Source of the DNA: a virus
Strand: one strand, 5' to 3'
IMG/VR virus record: IMGVR_UViG_3300048596_000027
Location: 1 to 29,088 of that record
DNA: 29,088 nt
Part shown: positions 23,003 through 29,088 of the stretch, in pieces
Layout of the letters: each line of letters opens with the position of its first letter
How positions within the stretch are numbered: position 1 is the stretch's first letter
Notes under the pieces: generated by a model
What the model saw: only the letters and a program-made list of their open reading frames with translations
What the model was told of the DNA's origin: nothing
The model's database searches: none
Program-made: the position numbers and the translations under genes

Positions 23003-23101
23003 GCGCCGATGATGCCACGACGTGACGCACGTGCGCCATGCTTCGCGGACACGCTGACGTCGCATTGCGCGTCATGAGGCAATTGTGTCAAGGTGCGGCT
23101 C
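23003..23101. promoter_or_regulatory. Divergent control region with candidate operators
   Basis: This gap lies between the minus-strand repressor and the plus-strand HTH gene. It has TGACGCA-CG-TGCGCCA (23023-23038, one mismatch between arms), containing the perfect CGCACGTGCG (23026-23035). A second inverted pair is TGACG (23055-23059) and CGTCA (23070-23074). Both sites share the order TGACG ... TGCGC ... ATG. They are candidate operators for repressor and Cro-like protein. No clear -35/-10 was found. Confidence 0.5.
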
Positions 23102-23314
23102 ATGCTCATTACGTCGCCTCAGGTGGCCCAGCATCTCGGGGTCAGCTTGCGCACCGTCCACCGACTCGTCGCAGACGGCAAGTTGACGCCGGCCCAGCAG
23201 TTACCCGGGCCGAACGGCGCGTTCCTGTTCGACCAGGCGGCGGTCGAGGTACTACGCGCGGCCCGCCAGGCCGCGGCCACGCCTAGCGACGAGACGAACG
23301 GCGCGGTCGCATGA
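23102..23314 (+). CDS. HTH protein, Cro- or excisionase-like
   Basis: This 70-residue protein starts at ATG 23102 with AAGG eight bases upstream; GTG 23093 is an in-frame alternative. Residues 4-30 (TSPQVAQHLGVSLRTVHRLVADGKL) form the winged HTH of the MerR/excisionase (HTH_17) type, followed by FLFDQAAVEVLRAAR. It is the first gene of the rightward early operon and faces the repressor across 99 bases, the place of cro in many temperate phages. The fold suits an excisionase equally well. The sequence does not decide between Cro and Xis. Confidence 0.72.
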   Translation: MLITSPQVAQHLGVSLRTVHRLVADGKLTPAQQLPGPNGAFLFDQAAVEVLRAARQAAATPSDETNGAVA

Positions 23315-23952
23315 AGGTCACCCAGTACATGCGGGCCGAGCGGGACGTCCTCGCCGCGGACGGCGGCGGGATCCGCGCGCGGTGGCTCTACGGCCTGCGC
23401 CTGCTCGCCGACCGCGAGCTGATCGCCGACGGTGGCGGCCTCAAGCACGGCGTCGCAGCGAAGCTCGTCGCCGAGGCGAAGTCCCGCGGGATGGCCCTGT
23501 CCGAGCGCGAGATCCGGTACCGGATGCAGGCCGCCAGGACGTACCCGTGCGAGTCCCAAATCGGCAACGCCGTTGCCGATTTCAGGGCCTGGCGTGAGCT
23601 GATCAGCGCCGGGTTCCCGGCCTACGAGCCGCTGCCCGGCGAGGCCCCTGCGGACTACCGGACATCCGAGGAGCGCCGGCATGAAGCCGCCCGCCGACTC
23701 GCCGATCTCGTCGGCGCCCAGGGAGCGCTGTTCCCGCTGGACGAGTACGAGCCGGCCGCCGCGACGCTGAAGGACCTCCACGAGTACGCCGACCGGCAGG
23801 ACCGGATCACGGCCGGGTTCGTCGCGACCGGCGAACGCCGCCGCGAGTACCTGTCCGCCCTCGTCGTCGCCGTGGATGACGACCTCTCGGTGACCTGGGC
23901 CGAGGCGCACCGCCTGGCCTTCGGCGACACCGCACCCGAGCACGGCCCGTAG
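23311..23952 (+). CDS. Conserved early phage protein, unknown
   Basis: This 213-residue protein starts at ATG 23311, overlapping the previous stop by four bases. It is charged and helical: YMRAERDVLAADGGGIRARWLYGLRLLADRELIA, then GLKHGVAAKLVAEAKSRGMALSEREIRYRMQAARTYP, and later ERRHEAARRLADLVG. Segments of the kind RARWLYGLRLL ... SEREIxYRMQ occur in early proteins of temperate actinophages, but I know no function. The alternation of helices with an HTH-like ALSEREIRYRMQAA stretch (about residues 71-84) could bind DNA. It ends in front of a 126-base gap. Confidence 0.6.
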   Translation: MKVTQYMRAERDVLAADGGGIRARWLYGLRLLADRELIADGGGLKHGVAAKLVAEAKSRGMALSEREIRYRMQAARTYPCESQIGNAVADFRAWRELISAGFPAYEPLPGEAPADYRTSEERRHEAARRLADLVGAQGALFPLDEYEPAAATLKDLHEYADRQDRITAGFVATGERRREYLSALVVAVDDDLSVTWAEAHRLAFGDTAPEHGP

Positions 23953-23960
23953 CAGCGAGA

Positions 23961-23991
23961 AGCCGGGCCACGCGTCGAACGCGGCCCGGCT
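23961..23991 (+). promoter_or_regulatory. GC-rich hairpin after the first early genes
   Basis: AGCCGGGCC (23961-23969) pairs perfectly with GGCCCGGCT (23983-23991), and inside it GCG/CGC (23972-23974 / 23980-23982) closes a TCGAA loop. No U-run follows, only CGGGGGG. It may be an attenuator or mRNA-stabilising stem between the switch genes and the replication genes. Confidence 0.5.
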
Positions 23992-24052
23992 CGGGGGGAC
24001 TTCCAGTGTGCACCCCCGGTCCGACATTCCGCATCAAACAGACGGGGGCACC

Positions 24053-24082
24053 ATGACCAACCCGCACCGGTGGGCGCCATGA
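24053..24082 (+). CDS. Possible nine-residue leader peptide
   Basis: ATG 24053 has GGGGG four bases upstream and opens a nine-residue frame (MTNPHRWAP) whose TGA overlaps the next ATG at 24079. The ribosome binding site overlaps the 3' arm of a possible stem (GTGC 24008-24011 with GCAC 24048-24051, and CCCCG 24014-24018 with CGGGG 24043-24047). It may serve only to couple translation of the next gene. It could be chance. Confidence 0.3.
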   Translation: MTNPHRWAP

Positions 24083-24246
24083 CCGGCGGTGTCGCGCAGC
24101 TCCTCGCCGCGGAGCTGATCGTCGCCGCGCTGATCGCACTGATGGTCGCCGCGATGCTCGTCCGGGCGTCGTCGCGGGAGATGTACGTCGCCCGCGCGTT
24201 GCGTGATGAGGCTCGGGCGCTGCTCGCCGGGCGGGACGAGTCGTGA
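24079..24246 (+). CDS. 55-residue single-pass membrane protein
   Basis: ATG 24079 opens a 55-residue frame with one membrane helix at about residues 8-28 (LLAAELIVAALIALMVAAMLV), followed by a charged Arg/Ala/Glu/Asp tail (SSREMYVARALRDEARALLAGRDES). Its TGA overlaps the GTG of the next gene, as throughout this operon, which supports a real gene. Small membrane proteins in early operons of temperate phages can act in exclusion or host takeover; nothing specific is visible here. Confidence 0.6.
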   Translation: MTGGVAQLLAAELIVAALIALMVAAMLVRASSREMYVARALRDEARALLAGRDES

Positions 24247-24446
24247 CCGCGGAGTGTTTCGCCTGCGGGCATGAACCGCACGTCCCGGAGCCGTGCCTGG
24301 TCGCGATGTCCGACCCGCCGGGGCCGTGTGGCTGTGGCCGGTCGCAGCGCTGGTCGCCTCCGTTCGGTGAGGACCTCGAGGCGGACCTGCGTGCCGAGTA
24401 CGCCGAGGACGCGCGCCGTGACGCGGTGGCCGAGGAGCGCGGGTGA
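24243..24446 (+). CDS. Small Cys-rich protein
   Basis: This 67-residue protein starts at GTG 24243, overlapping the previous stop. The N-terminal half has C5 and C8 (ECFACGHEPHVPEPC), then PGPCGCG, so five Cys and two His could bind one zinc. The second half is acidic and helical (EDLEADLRAEYAEDARRDAVAEE). Such small zinc-ribbon-like proteins are common in actinophage early operons. I do not know the function. Confidence 0.6.
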   Translation: MTAECFACGHEPHVPEPCLVAMSDPPGPCGCGRSQRWSPPFGEDLEADLRAEYAEDARRDAVAEERG

Positions 24447-24709
24447 ACGGCCCGGAGCATTACCTCGAGGCGGAGCGGCTCCTAGGGATCGCCCGTGAAT
24501 GGCTGCGTCTGGCAGCGACCGGGGACTTCGCAGCGGCGCCTCCGCCGGCGTCCGTGGAGATCACCGTCAACCTGGCGCGAACGCATGCGGCGCTCGCGCT
24601 CGCCGCCGCGCAGATCGACACCGCGTACGAGCTCGGTGAGCCGGCGTCGGGTGATTGGCATCGCGCGATGTACGGCGACCACCGGCCGCCGGCAGGGGAC
24701 CAGCCGTGA
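24443..24709 (+). CDS. Small helical early protein, actinophage type
   Basis: This 88-residue protein starts at GTG 24443 (GTGA overlap). It contains GPEHYLEAERLLGIAREWLRLA and NLARTHAALALAAAQIDTAYE. The order PEHYxEAERLL followed by a variable linker and AxxHAxLALAAAxA is recurrent in actinophage and actinobacterial prophage proteins of this size. It probably forms a two-helix hairpin. The function is not known to me. Confidence 0.66.
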   Translation: MNGPEHYLEAERLLGIAREWLRLAATGDFAAAPPPASVEITVNLARTHAALALAAAQIDTAYELGEPASGDWHRAMYGDHRPPAGDQP

Positions 24710-24903
24710 CCGCCGACCGGGACCGCGACCCCTGGTGGGCGGCGGATCACGTGAACGACGGCCTCGGCCCGTACGACTCCGATGTGCCGTCCGGGACCGC
24801 TGAGGAGGACGCGCGCCCGAGCCGCGCGGAACTCGCGGAGCAGCTGCGGTTGGACCGCGCCGAGTGGGCCCGCGCCGAGGCCCGACGGGCGGCCGGCGCA
24901 TGA
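24706..24903 (+). CDS. Small charged early protein
   Basis: This 65-residue protein starts at GTG 24706, overlapping the previous stop. It begins TADRDRDPWWAADHVNDGLGPYDSD and ends in an Arg/Ala/Glu helix (RAELAEQLRLDRAEWARAEARRA). It has no Cys and no membrane segment. I do not recognise it. Overlaps on both sides and phage-like third-position GC support its being real. Confidence 0.52.
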   Translation: MTADRDRDPWWAADHVNDGLGPYDSDVPSGTAEEDARPSRAELAEQLRLDRAEWARAEARRAAGA

Positions 24904-25106
24904 GCCCCGTTACCCGCCACGGATGGATGGGCGTCGAGGTCGTCGTCGTCCCCGACCCCGAAGGTCGCCCGGGCATCCTGCTGCAGTTGCCCGACGGGTT
25001 CGTGCTCATCAAGCGCTCCGTCCACGCCCGCGAGGTGGCGCACGCGCTTATGCAGGCCGCCGATGACCTCGACGCCGCGGCGACGCCGCCGGAGGCGCGG
25101 CCATGA
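24900..25106 (+). CDS. Small early protein, unknown
   Basis: This 68-residue protein starts at ATG 24900 (ATGA overlap with the gene before). It contains GWMGVEVVVVPDPEGRPGILLQLPDGFVLIKRSVHAREVAHALMQAADDL: two or three strands followed by one helix, probably a compact alpha/beta domain. I recognise no family. It overlaps the exonuclease start by four bases, so it is likely co-translated with it. Confidence 0.52.
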   Translation: MSPVTRHGWMGVEVVVVPDPEGRPGILLQLPDGFVLIKRSVHAREVAHALMQAADDLDAAATPPEARP

Positions 25107-25780
25107 CCCTGCGCGAGTACCCCGGCATCACCCAGCGGTCCGAGGAATGGTGGGCCGTTCGCCGCGGCATAGTGACCGCCAGCGTCGTCGGCCGGCTCAT
25201 CACCCCGGCCAATCTCGCCGTCGCGAAGAACGAGGCCGCCCGCAACGCCGGCGCCGCGATCGTCGCTGAACGGATCACCGGCCGGACCGACGACGGCGGC
25301 GGTGTGTCCTGGGACATGCTCCGCGGCATCGAGCACGAGCTGTACGCCCGTGAGGCCTACTCGGCGAACTACGGTGCCGTCCGCGAGATGGGCTTCATGG
25401 CCCGCGACGACTGGGGCTTCACCATCGGCTGGTCCCCGGACGGACTGGTCGGCGACGAGGGCTGCCTTGAGATCAAGTGCCCCCGCGCGAAGGGGCACCT
25501 CGCGACGATCGTCGCGGACGAGGTACCGGCCGAGCACACGGCGCAGATCCAGACGGCGCTGCTGGTGTCAGGCCGCGCGTGGTGCGACTTCGTCAGCTTC
25601 TACGGCGGCATGCCGCTGTACCGCAAGCGGGTCCTCCCGGACCCGAGGTGGCGGGACGCGATCGTCGCGGCCGTCACCGCGTTCGAGGCCCAGGCCGAGG
25701 AGATGGCCGCCGCGTACCGGACGGCCGTGCAAGGCCTGCCCGCCACCGAGGCAATCCCCGACCTCGAGGTAGTGATCTGA
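25103..25780 (+). CDS. YqaJ/lambda-type exonuclease
   Basis: This 225-residue protein starts at ATG 25103. It shows the YqaJ viral recombinase layout: RSEEWWAVRRGIVTASVVGRLI, then SWDMLRGIEHELYAREAY (E77), GWSPDGLVGDEGCLEIKCPRAKGH (D113, E123-x-K125) and EHTAQIQTALLVSG (Q148 or Q150). D ... ExK with a following Gln is the PD-(D/E)xK active site of lambda exonuclease relatives, which chew 5' ends to give single strands for annealing. It heads a small DNA-recombination cluster with its downstream partner and a RusA-like resolvase. Confidence 0.88.
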   Translation: MTLREYPGITQRSEEWWAVRRGIVTASVVGRLITPANLAVAKNEAARNAGAAIVAERITGRTDDGGGVSWDMLRGIEHELYAREAYSANYGAVREMGFMARDDWGFTIGWSPDGLVGDEGCLEIKCPRAKGHLATIVADEVPAEHTAQIQTALLVSGRAWCDFVSFYGGMPLYRKRVLPDPRWRDAIVAAVTAFEAQAEEMAAAYRTAVQGLPATEAIPDLEVVI

Positions 25781-25781
25781 A

Positions 25782-26483
25782 TTGGACATCACCGAGACCC
25801 TCGCCCCGAAGTCCGACCAGCTCGACGCCGTGGATCTGCTGGGCGGGCCGCGGACGTTCACCGTCGAGCGGGTCACCAAGGGCAGTAGCGACGAGCAGCC
25901 CGTCCAGGTCCACCTGGCCGAGTTCCCGCGGGTGTGGCGCCCCAGCAAGGGCATGCGCCGTGTCCTCGCCGCGTGTTGGACCCCGCACGCGAACGAGTGG
26001 GCGGGGCGGCGCCTCACCTTGTTCTGCGACCTGACCGTGAAGTTCGGTGGCATCGAGGTCGGCGGTATCCGCATCAGCCACTTGTCGGACCTCGCGGGGC
26101 CGAAGAAGGTCCCGCTCCTGGTGACCAAGGGCAAGTCGGCGTTGTACACCGTGCAGCCGTTGAAGGAGGAGACCCCGCGCGCGCTGTCGCAGTCCCAGTC
26201 CCAGCGGATCGGTGCGCTGCTGAAGCGGAACGACCTCACGGACAAGGGCCTGGTGCTGGCCCTCTACGCCGATGAGGTCGGCCGTGAGGTCGCAGCGACG
26301 AAGGATCTGACGGTGAGTGAGGCTGACAAGGTCATCGCGGCGCTCGAGCGGATGGCCACGGAGCCGTCCGTCGAGCAGCCACCCGAGCAGGCGGCCGGGT
26401 CCTCAACCCCAGGCCCGGCCGCCGAGCAAGCCGACCCCGACCCCGAGGTCAACGCCCACTGGGCGCCGCAGGAGACGCCATGA
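25782..26483 (+). CDS. Conserved partner of the exonuclease
   Basis: This 233-residue protein probably starts at TTG 25782, right after the exonuclease stop; GAGGT lies about a dozen bases upstream and no better start is near. Conserved-looking parts are DLLGGPRTFTVERVTKG, VHLAEFPRVWRPSKGMRRVLAACW, AGRRLTLFCDLTVKFGGIEVGGIRISHLSDL and KKVPLLVTKGKSALYTVQPL. The C-terminal third is Pro/Ala/Glu-rich. The VWRPSKGMRRVL ... GGIRISHLS layout recurs next to YqaJ genes in actinophages. A role as DNA-binding or annealing partner is inferred only from this pairing. Confidence 0.68.
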   Translation: MDITETLAPKSDQLDAVDLLGGPRTFTVERVTKGSSDEQPVQVHLAEFPRVWRPSKGMRRVLAACWTPHANEWAGRRLTLFCDLTVKFGGIEVGGIRISHLSDLAGPKKVPLLVTKGKSALYTVQPLKEETPRALSQSQSQRIGALLKRNDLTDKGLVLALYADEVGREVAATKDLTVSEADKVIAALERMATEPSVEQPPEQAAGSSTPGPAAEQADPDPEVNAHWAPQETP

Positions 26484-26674
26484 CGGGCCCCCAGAACACC
26501 GACGCGCCGCCGGTCGCGGAGTGGATCCGCGGGAAGGCCATCGAGCACCGCCGCGCGGGGAAAACGTGCCTACGCACGGGGCACCCCGAGCAGGCGGAGG
26601 CGTACCGCCTCGCCGCGATCGCGCTCACCGACGTCGCACGGGCGACGGACGAGTACCTGGCGGACCGGTCATGA
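26480..26674 (+). CDS. Small helical early protein
   Basis: This 64-residue protein starts at ATG 26480, overlapping the previous stop. Two helices are visible: VAEWIRGKAIEHRRAGK and HPEQAEAYRLAAIALTDVARATDEYLAD. It has one Cys and no membrane segment. The layout resembles small helical-hairpin proteins of unknown function in phage recombination clusters. It overlaps the RusA-like gene by four bases. Confidence 0.55.
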   Translation: MTGPQNTDAPPVAEWIRGKAIEHRRAGKTCLRTGHPEQAEAYRLAAIALTDVARATDEYLADRS

Positions 26675-27165
26675 CGGCCGGCCGCGCGGACCTCGTCGTC
26701 GTCGTGCACCACGACAAGCCCGTGGGGCAGGGGAACCTGTCGAAGGGGCTGCACGGGAAGAGCTACCACTCCAACGGGAAGGCGCTGCGCCCGTGGCGCG
26801 CCGCGGTCAAGGTCGCCGCGACTCGCGCGATGTGCGGGCGGCCGCCGATGACCGGCCCGGTGGTCCTCGAAGTCACGGTCACCGTCCCGAAGCCGAAGTC
26901 GGCACCACGGTCGAGGATGTCGTGGCCCATCACGCGCTACTTCGGGGACTGGGACCACCTCGGCCGCGCGGTGTCCGACGCCTTGACCGAGGCGGGGGTC
27001 TGGCTCGACGACTCGCAGGTCGTCGACGGCCGGGTCCGCAAGGTGTTCCCGGGTGAGGGCGAGCACGCGCTCGCGCGGCCGGGCGCCTACGTCGAGGTCT
27101 GGGCGGTGCGCCCCCCGGCGACCGCGCAAGACGCCCTCGACTTCGACTCGGCGGCCGCGTCATGA
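26671..27165 (+). CDS. RusA-type Holliday junction resolvase
   Basis: This 164-residue protein starts at ATG 26671. Its core has VLEVTVTVPKPKSA, then RYFGDWDHLGRAVSDALTEAGVWLDDSQVVDGRVRKVF. D93, D95, D103, D113 and D114 fall where RusA proteins carry their metal-binding acidic residues, in the family pattern DxDN/DxDH-L-x-KAxxDAL ... DDxQV. The usual Asn after the second Asp is His here and the usual Lys is Arg, mild departures. RusA dimers cut four-way junctions, fitting the nearby exonuclease. Confidence 0.87.
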   Translation: MTAGRADLVVVVHHDKPVGQGNLSKGLHGKSYHSNGKALRPWRAAVKVAATRAMCGRPPMTGPVVLEVTVTVPKPKSAPRSRMSWPITRYFGDWDHLGRAVSDALTEAGVWLDDSQVVDGRVRKVFPGEGEHALARPGAYVEVWAVRPPATAQDALDFDSAAAS

Positions 27166-27323
27166 CGGACGAGCAGCTCGCGCTCGCGCTCTACGCCGAG
27201 CTGTACGGCGGCGGGACCGAGCTCCACCTCGACCGGCTGTGGGGGTTCGGGGTCGCGTCGGTCCGCCGGTCCTGCCTCGAACGCCCGGTGGAGACCGTGC
27301 TCCTCGCCGGGGGTGCGTTGTGA
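27162..27323 (+). CDS. 53-residue early protein
   Basis: ATG 27162 overlaps the RusA-like stop (ATGA) and opens 53 residues: MTDEQLALALYAELYGGGTE, then LHLDRLWGFGVASVRRSCLERPVETVLLAGGAL. Its TGA overlaps the GTG of the next gene. The helical start and Arg-containing middle give no clear function. Coupling on both sides supports expression. Confidence 0.55.
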   Translation: MTDEQLALALYAELYGGGTELHLDRLWGFGVASVRRSCLERPVETVLLAGGAL

Positions 27324-28417
27324 CGCCGCGCCAGCCGCGGGACACCTCCCTCGGCTGCGCCGAATGCGGGTGGCGGGGGAAGACCACGACCGCCCGCCTC
27401 GCCGCGAAGGCCCTAGCGGGCCACTCCTGCGAGAAGGCCCGCCGCGACACCGCCGCAACGGGCCGCGGCCGCACCCGGGACGCCGCGATCGACCGCACCC
27501 CCAAGCCGTGCGCGCACCCGAGGGCCCGCCACGAGCACGGGCACCGCAACACCTACACCCTCGACCACTGCCGGTGCCTGCCCTGCTGCGCCGCGATGTC
27601 CGAATACAACGAATGGTTGGCCCGGCAGGTCGCGTACGGGCGGGATCGCCTCGTCGACGCCGAACCGGTCCGCGCGCACGTCCGAGAGCTCGCGACCTCC
27701 GGGATGGGATGGCGCCAGATCGCCCGGGAGGCCGGGGTCGCCCCGCAGACCGTGTCGCGGCTCCTCTTCGGCGGCGGCGGTCAGGGCGGCCGGGCGGTGC
27801 ACCGCGAACGGCTCCGCCCGCACCACGCGCAGGCGATCCTGGCCGTCCGCCCCGGCCGGCACGCACCGTCCGCGGTCGTGGACCAGACGGGCACGACCCG
27901 CCGGTTGCAGGCCCTCGTCGCCGCGGGGTGGCCGGCGGCACGGCTCGCGACGGAGCTGGGCATGACCGCGCAGAACTTCTCCCCGCTCGTCCACGGTGCA
28001 CGCGGGGTGAAGGCCTCCACCTGGGTCGCGGTGAAGGAGCTGTACGACCGGCTGTGGGACGAATCCCCGGCGGTCGACACCCCCGCGCGGATGGGCGGCG
28101 TCGCGCGGGCCCGCCGGTACGCCGCGGACCGCGGGTGGGCACCCCCGCAGGCGTGGGACGACGACACCATCGACAACCCCGCCGCGCGGCCGAACCGTGC
28201 CGGGGGGCACGACGAGGCAACGGTCCTCGCGTGGCTCGCCGACAACGCGGAGCCCCTGGCGGCGACCCGCGCGGACCGCGTCGAGGTGGTGCGCCGGCTG
28301 ATGGACGACGGGTTCGTGACGATGCGCCAGCTGCAGGCGCTCACCGGCCTTGACGAGGTCGCGTTGCTGTCCCTGCGGATCTCCGTGTACCGCGCCCGTG
28401 AGGGGGCGGTCGCGTGA
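27320..28417 (+). CDS. Zinc and multi-HTH DNA-binding protein
   Basis: This 365-residue protein starts at GTG 27320 (GTGA overlap). A first zinc motif is C13-x2-C16 ... H35-x-C37 (CAECGWRG ... GHSC). A second has HEHGHRNTYTLDHCRCLPCCAAMSEY (C84, C86, C89, C90), a form known from actinophage DNA-binding proteins. HTH-like units lie at about residues 118-150 (GMGWRQIAREAGVAPQTVSRLL), about 190-222 (WPAARLATELGMTAQNFSPLVHG) and about 320-357 (FVTMRQLQALTGLDEVALLSLR). Two tandem HTH units plus zinc suit a regulator, perhaps of late genes, or a site-specific DNA binder. Confidence 0.68.
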   Translation: MTPRQPRDTSLGCAECGWRGKTTTARLAAKALAGHSCEKARRDTAATGRGRTRDAAIDRTPKPCAHPRARHEHGHRNTYTLDHCRCLPCCAAMSEYNEWLARQVAYGRDRLVDAEPVRAHVRELATSGMGWRQIAREAGVAPQTVSRLLFGGGGQGGRAVHRERLRPHHAQAILAVRPGRHAPSAVVDQTGTTRRLQALVAAGWPAARLATELGMTAQNFSPLVHGARGVKASTWVAVKELYDRLWDESPAVDTPARMGGVARARRYAADRGWAPPQAWDDDTIDNPAARPNRAGGHDEATVLAWLADNAEPLAATRADRVEVVRRLMDDGFVTMRQLQALTGLDEVALLSLRISVYRAREGAVA

Positions 28418-29088
28418 GCGTCGACTACGCCGCGTTCCTGGCGGGGAAGCGCCGGCCCGCGCCGTCGTCCGGGATCGCCTGCACCGCCGAGGAGATCAAC
28501 CCGTCGCTGTTCGACTTCCAGCGGCACATCACCGCGTGGGCGGTCCGCCGCGGCCGCGCCGCCGTGTGGACCGCGACCGGGACCGGGAAGACCCGCATGC
28601 AGGTCGCGTGGGCCGACCGGATCCACCGCGAGGTCGGCGGCCAGGTCCTCATCCTCGCGCCGCTGTCCGTCGCGGAGCAGACGATCCGGGAGGCCGCGGC
28701 GATCGGTGTCGAGGTGGCCTACACCGCCGACGAGGCCGACGCCCGCGGTCCGATCAGCATCACGAACTACGAGCGGCTGCACCGGTTCCCCACCCGCCGA
28801 TTCCGCGCTGTCGTCCTCGACGAGTCCTCGATCCTCAAGGCGTTCTCCGGGGTCACAAAGCGTGCCCTCGTCGCCCGGTTCGCGGACACCCCGTACCGCC
28901 TCGCCCTGTCCGCGACCCCGGCGCCGAACGACATCGAGGAGCTGTGCAACCACGCCGACTTCCTCGGCGTGATGGCGCCGGCAGAGATGCGGTCGACGTT
29001 CTTCATCGCCGACTCCCGCGGGCAGTTCATGAAGTACCGGCTCAAGGGCCACGCCGAGGGCGCGTTCTACGACTGGCTCGCCTCGTGG
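28414..29088 (+). CDS. SF2 (DEAD/DEAH-type) helicase, 3'-truncated
   Basis: GTG 28414 overlaps the previous stop; 225 residues are visible and the frame is still open at the right edge. It has Walker A WTATGTGKT (52-60), strand LILAPLSVAEQTIREAAAIG (motif Ia region), SITNYERLHRF, Walker B VVLDESSILKAFSG (D136-E137-S138-S139) and motif III SATPAPNDIEEL (S166-A167-T168). DESS in place of DEAH is common in phage SF2 helicases. An N-terminal FDFQRHITAWAVRRGRAAVW is the Q-motif-like region. It probably works in replication or recombination. Confidence 0.87.
   Translation, partial: MSVDYAAFLAGKRRPAPSSGIACTAEEINPSLFDFQRHITAWAVRRGRAAVWTATGTGKTRMQVAWADRIHREVGGQVLILAPLSVAEQTIREAAAIGVEVAYTADEADARGPISITNYERLHRFPTRRFRAVVLDESSILKAFSGVTKRALVARFADTPYRLALSATPAPNDIEELCNHADFLGVMAPAEMRSTFFIADSRGQFMKYRLKGHAEGAFYDWLASW

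Noticed and set aside
28414-29052. Antisense open frame opposite the helicase start (27781-29052)
   Set aside because: The + strand shows Walker A, Walker B and motif III in order, so the antisense frame is a shadow.
1-29088. Insertion sequences, transposases, toxin-antitoxin pairs, tRNA genes
   Set aside because: None was recognised on either strand; the only recombinase is the phage integrase.

Overview
The window is a very GC-rich (roughly 70% by eye) piece of a temperate, long-tailed (siphovirus-type) actinobacteriophage genome. Pointers to an actinobacterial host are the extreme third-position GC, the dense GTGA/ATGA-overlapping genes with many GTG starts, the DUF6093-like connector, a tape measure with a C-terminal peptidase, a CHAP+LysM lysin, and early-region zinc/HTH proteins of actinophage type. 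I cannot name the host genus. The order is structural genes, lysis and fibres, then integrase/repressor in the middle, then early genes. That is the virion (cos or packaging-end) order and not an attL...attR prophage order, so this reads as a free-phage genome or contig. Both ends cut through genes.

Left arm (1-19633, all + strand): MuF-like minor head protein (5'-truncated), scaffold, HK97-fold major capsid protein, two small capsid-associated proteins, four head-tail connector/neck/terminator genes, two accessory proteins, major tail protein, tail assembly chaperones with a textbook -1 frameshift, tape measure with a NlpC/P60-like domain, a large minor tail protein, a glycine-rich fibre protein, two membrane proteins (one collagen-like), CHAP-LysM endolysin, holin, a 22-residue membrane microprotein, a collagen-containing tail fibre and its small partner. 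Strong RNA hairpins sit just after or just before the most abundantly needed genes (before capsid, after capsid, after major tail protein), and three of them overlap the next ribosome binding site. A compound bidirectional terminator closes this arm.

Centre (19634-23101): an endonuclease VII-type HNH protein on +, then a minus-strand block. Its genes, read right to left, are repressor, tyrosine integrase, a 73-residue protein coupled to the integrase, and two membrane-anchored exported proteins (possible lysogenic conversion or exclusion genes). The repressor ends in ...LSAAA, resembling an ssrA-type degradation tag, and is directly followed by the integrase. A divergent HTH gene lies on the other side. 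This is the layout of the integration-dependent immunity switches known from mycobacteriophages such as BPs, Brujita and Charlie, and it is the most interesting hypothesis in the window.

Right arm (23102-29088, + strand): a tightly overlapping early operon with an HTH (Cro/Xis-like) protein, a conserved phage protein, many 53-88-residue proteins, a YqaJ/lambda-type exonuclease with a putative partner protein, a RusA-type resolvase, a multi-HTH zinc protein, and the start of an SF2 helicase that runs off the end. No tRNA, CRISPR array or insertion sequence was seen. No stretch longer than 300 bases lacks a gene; the longest gap is 19634-19819.
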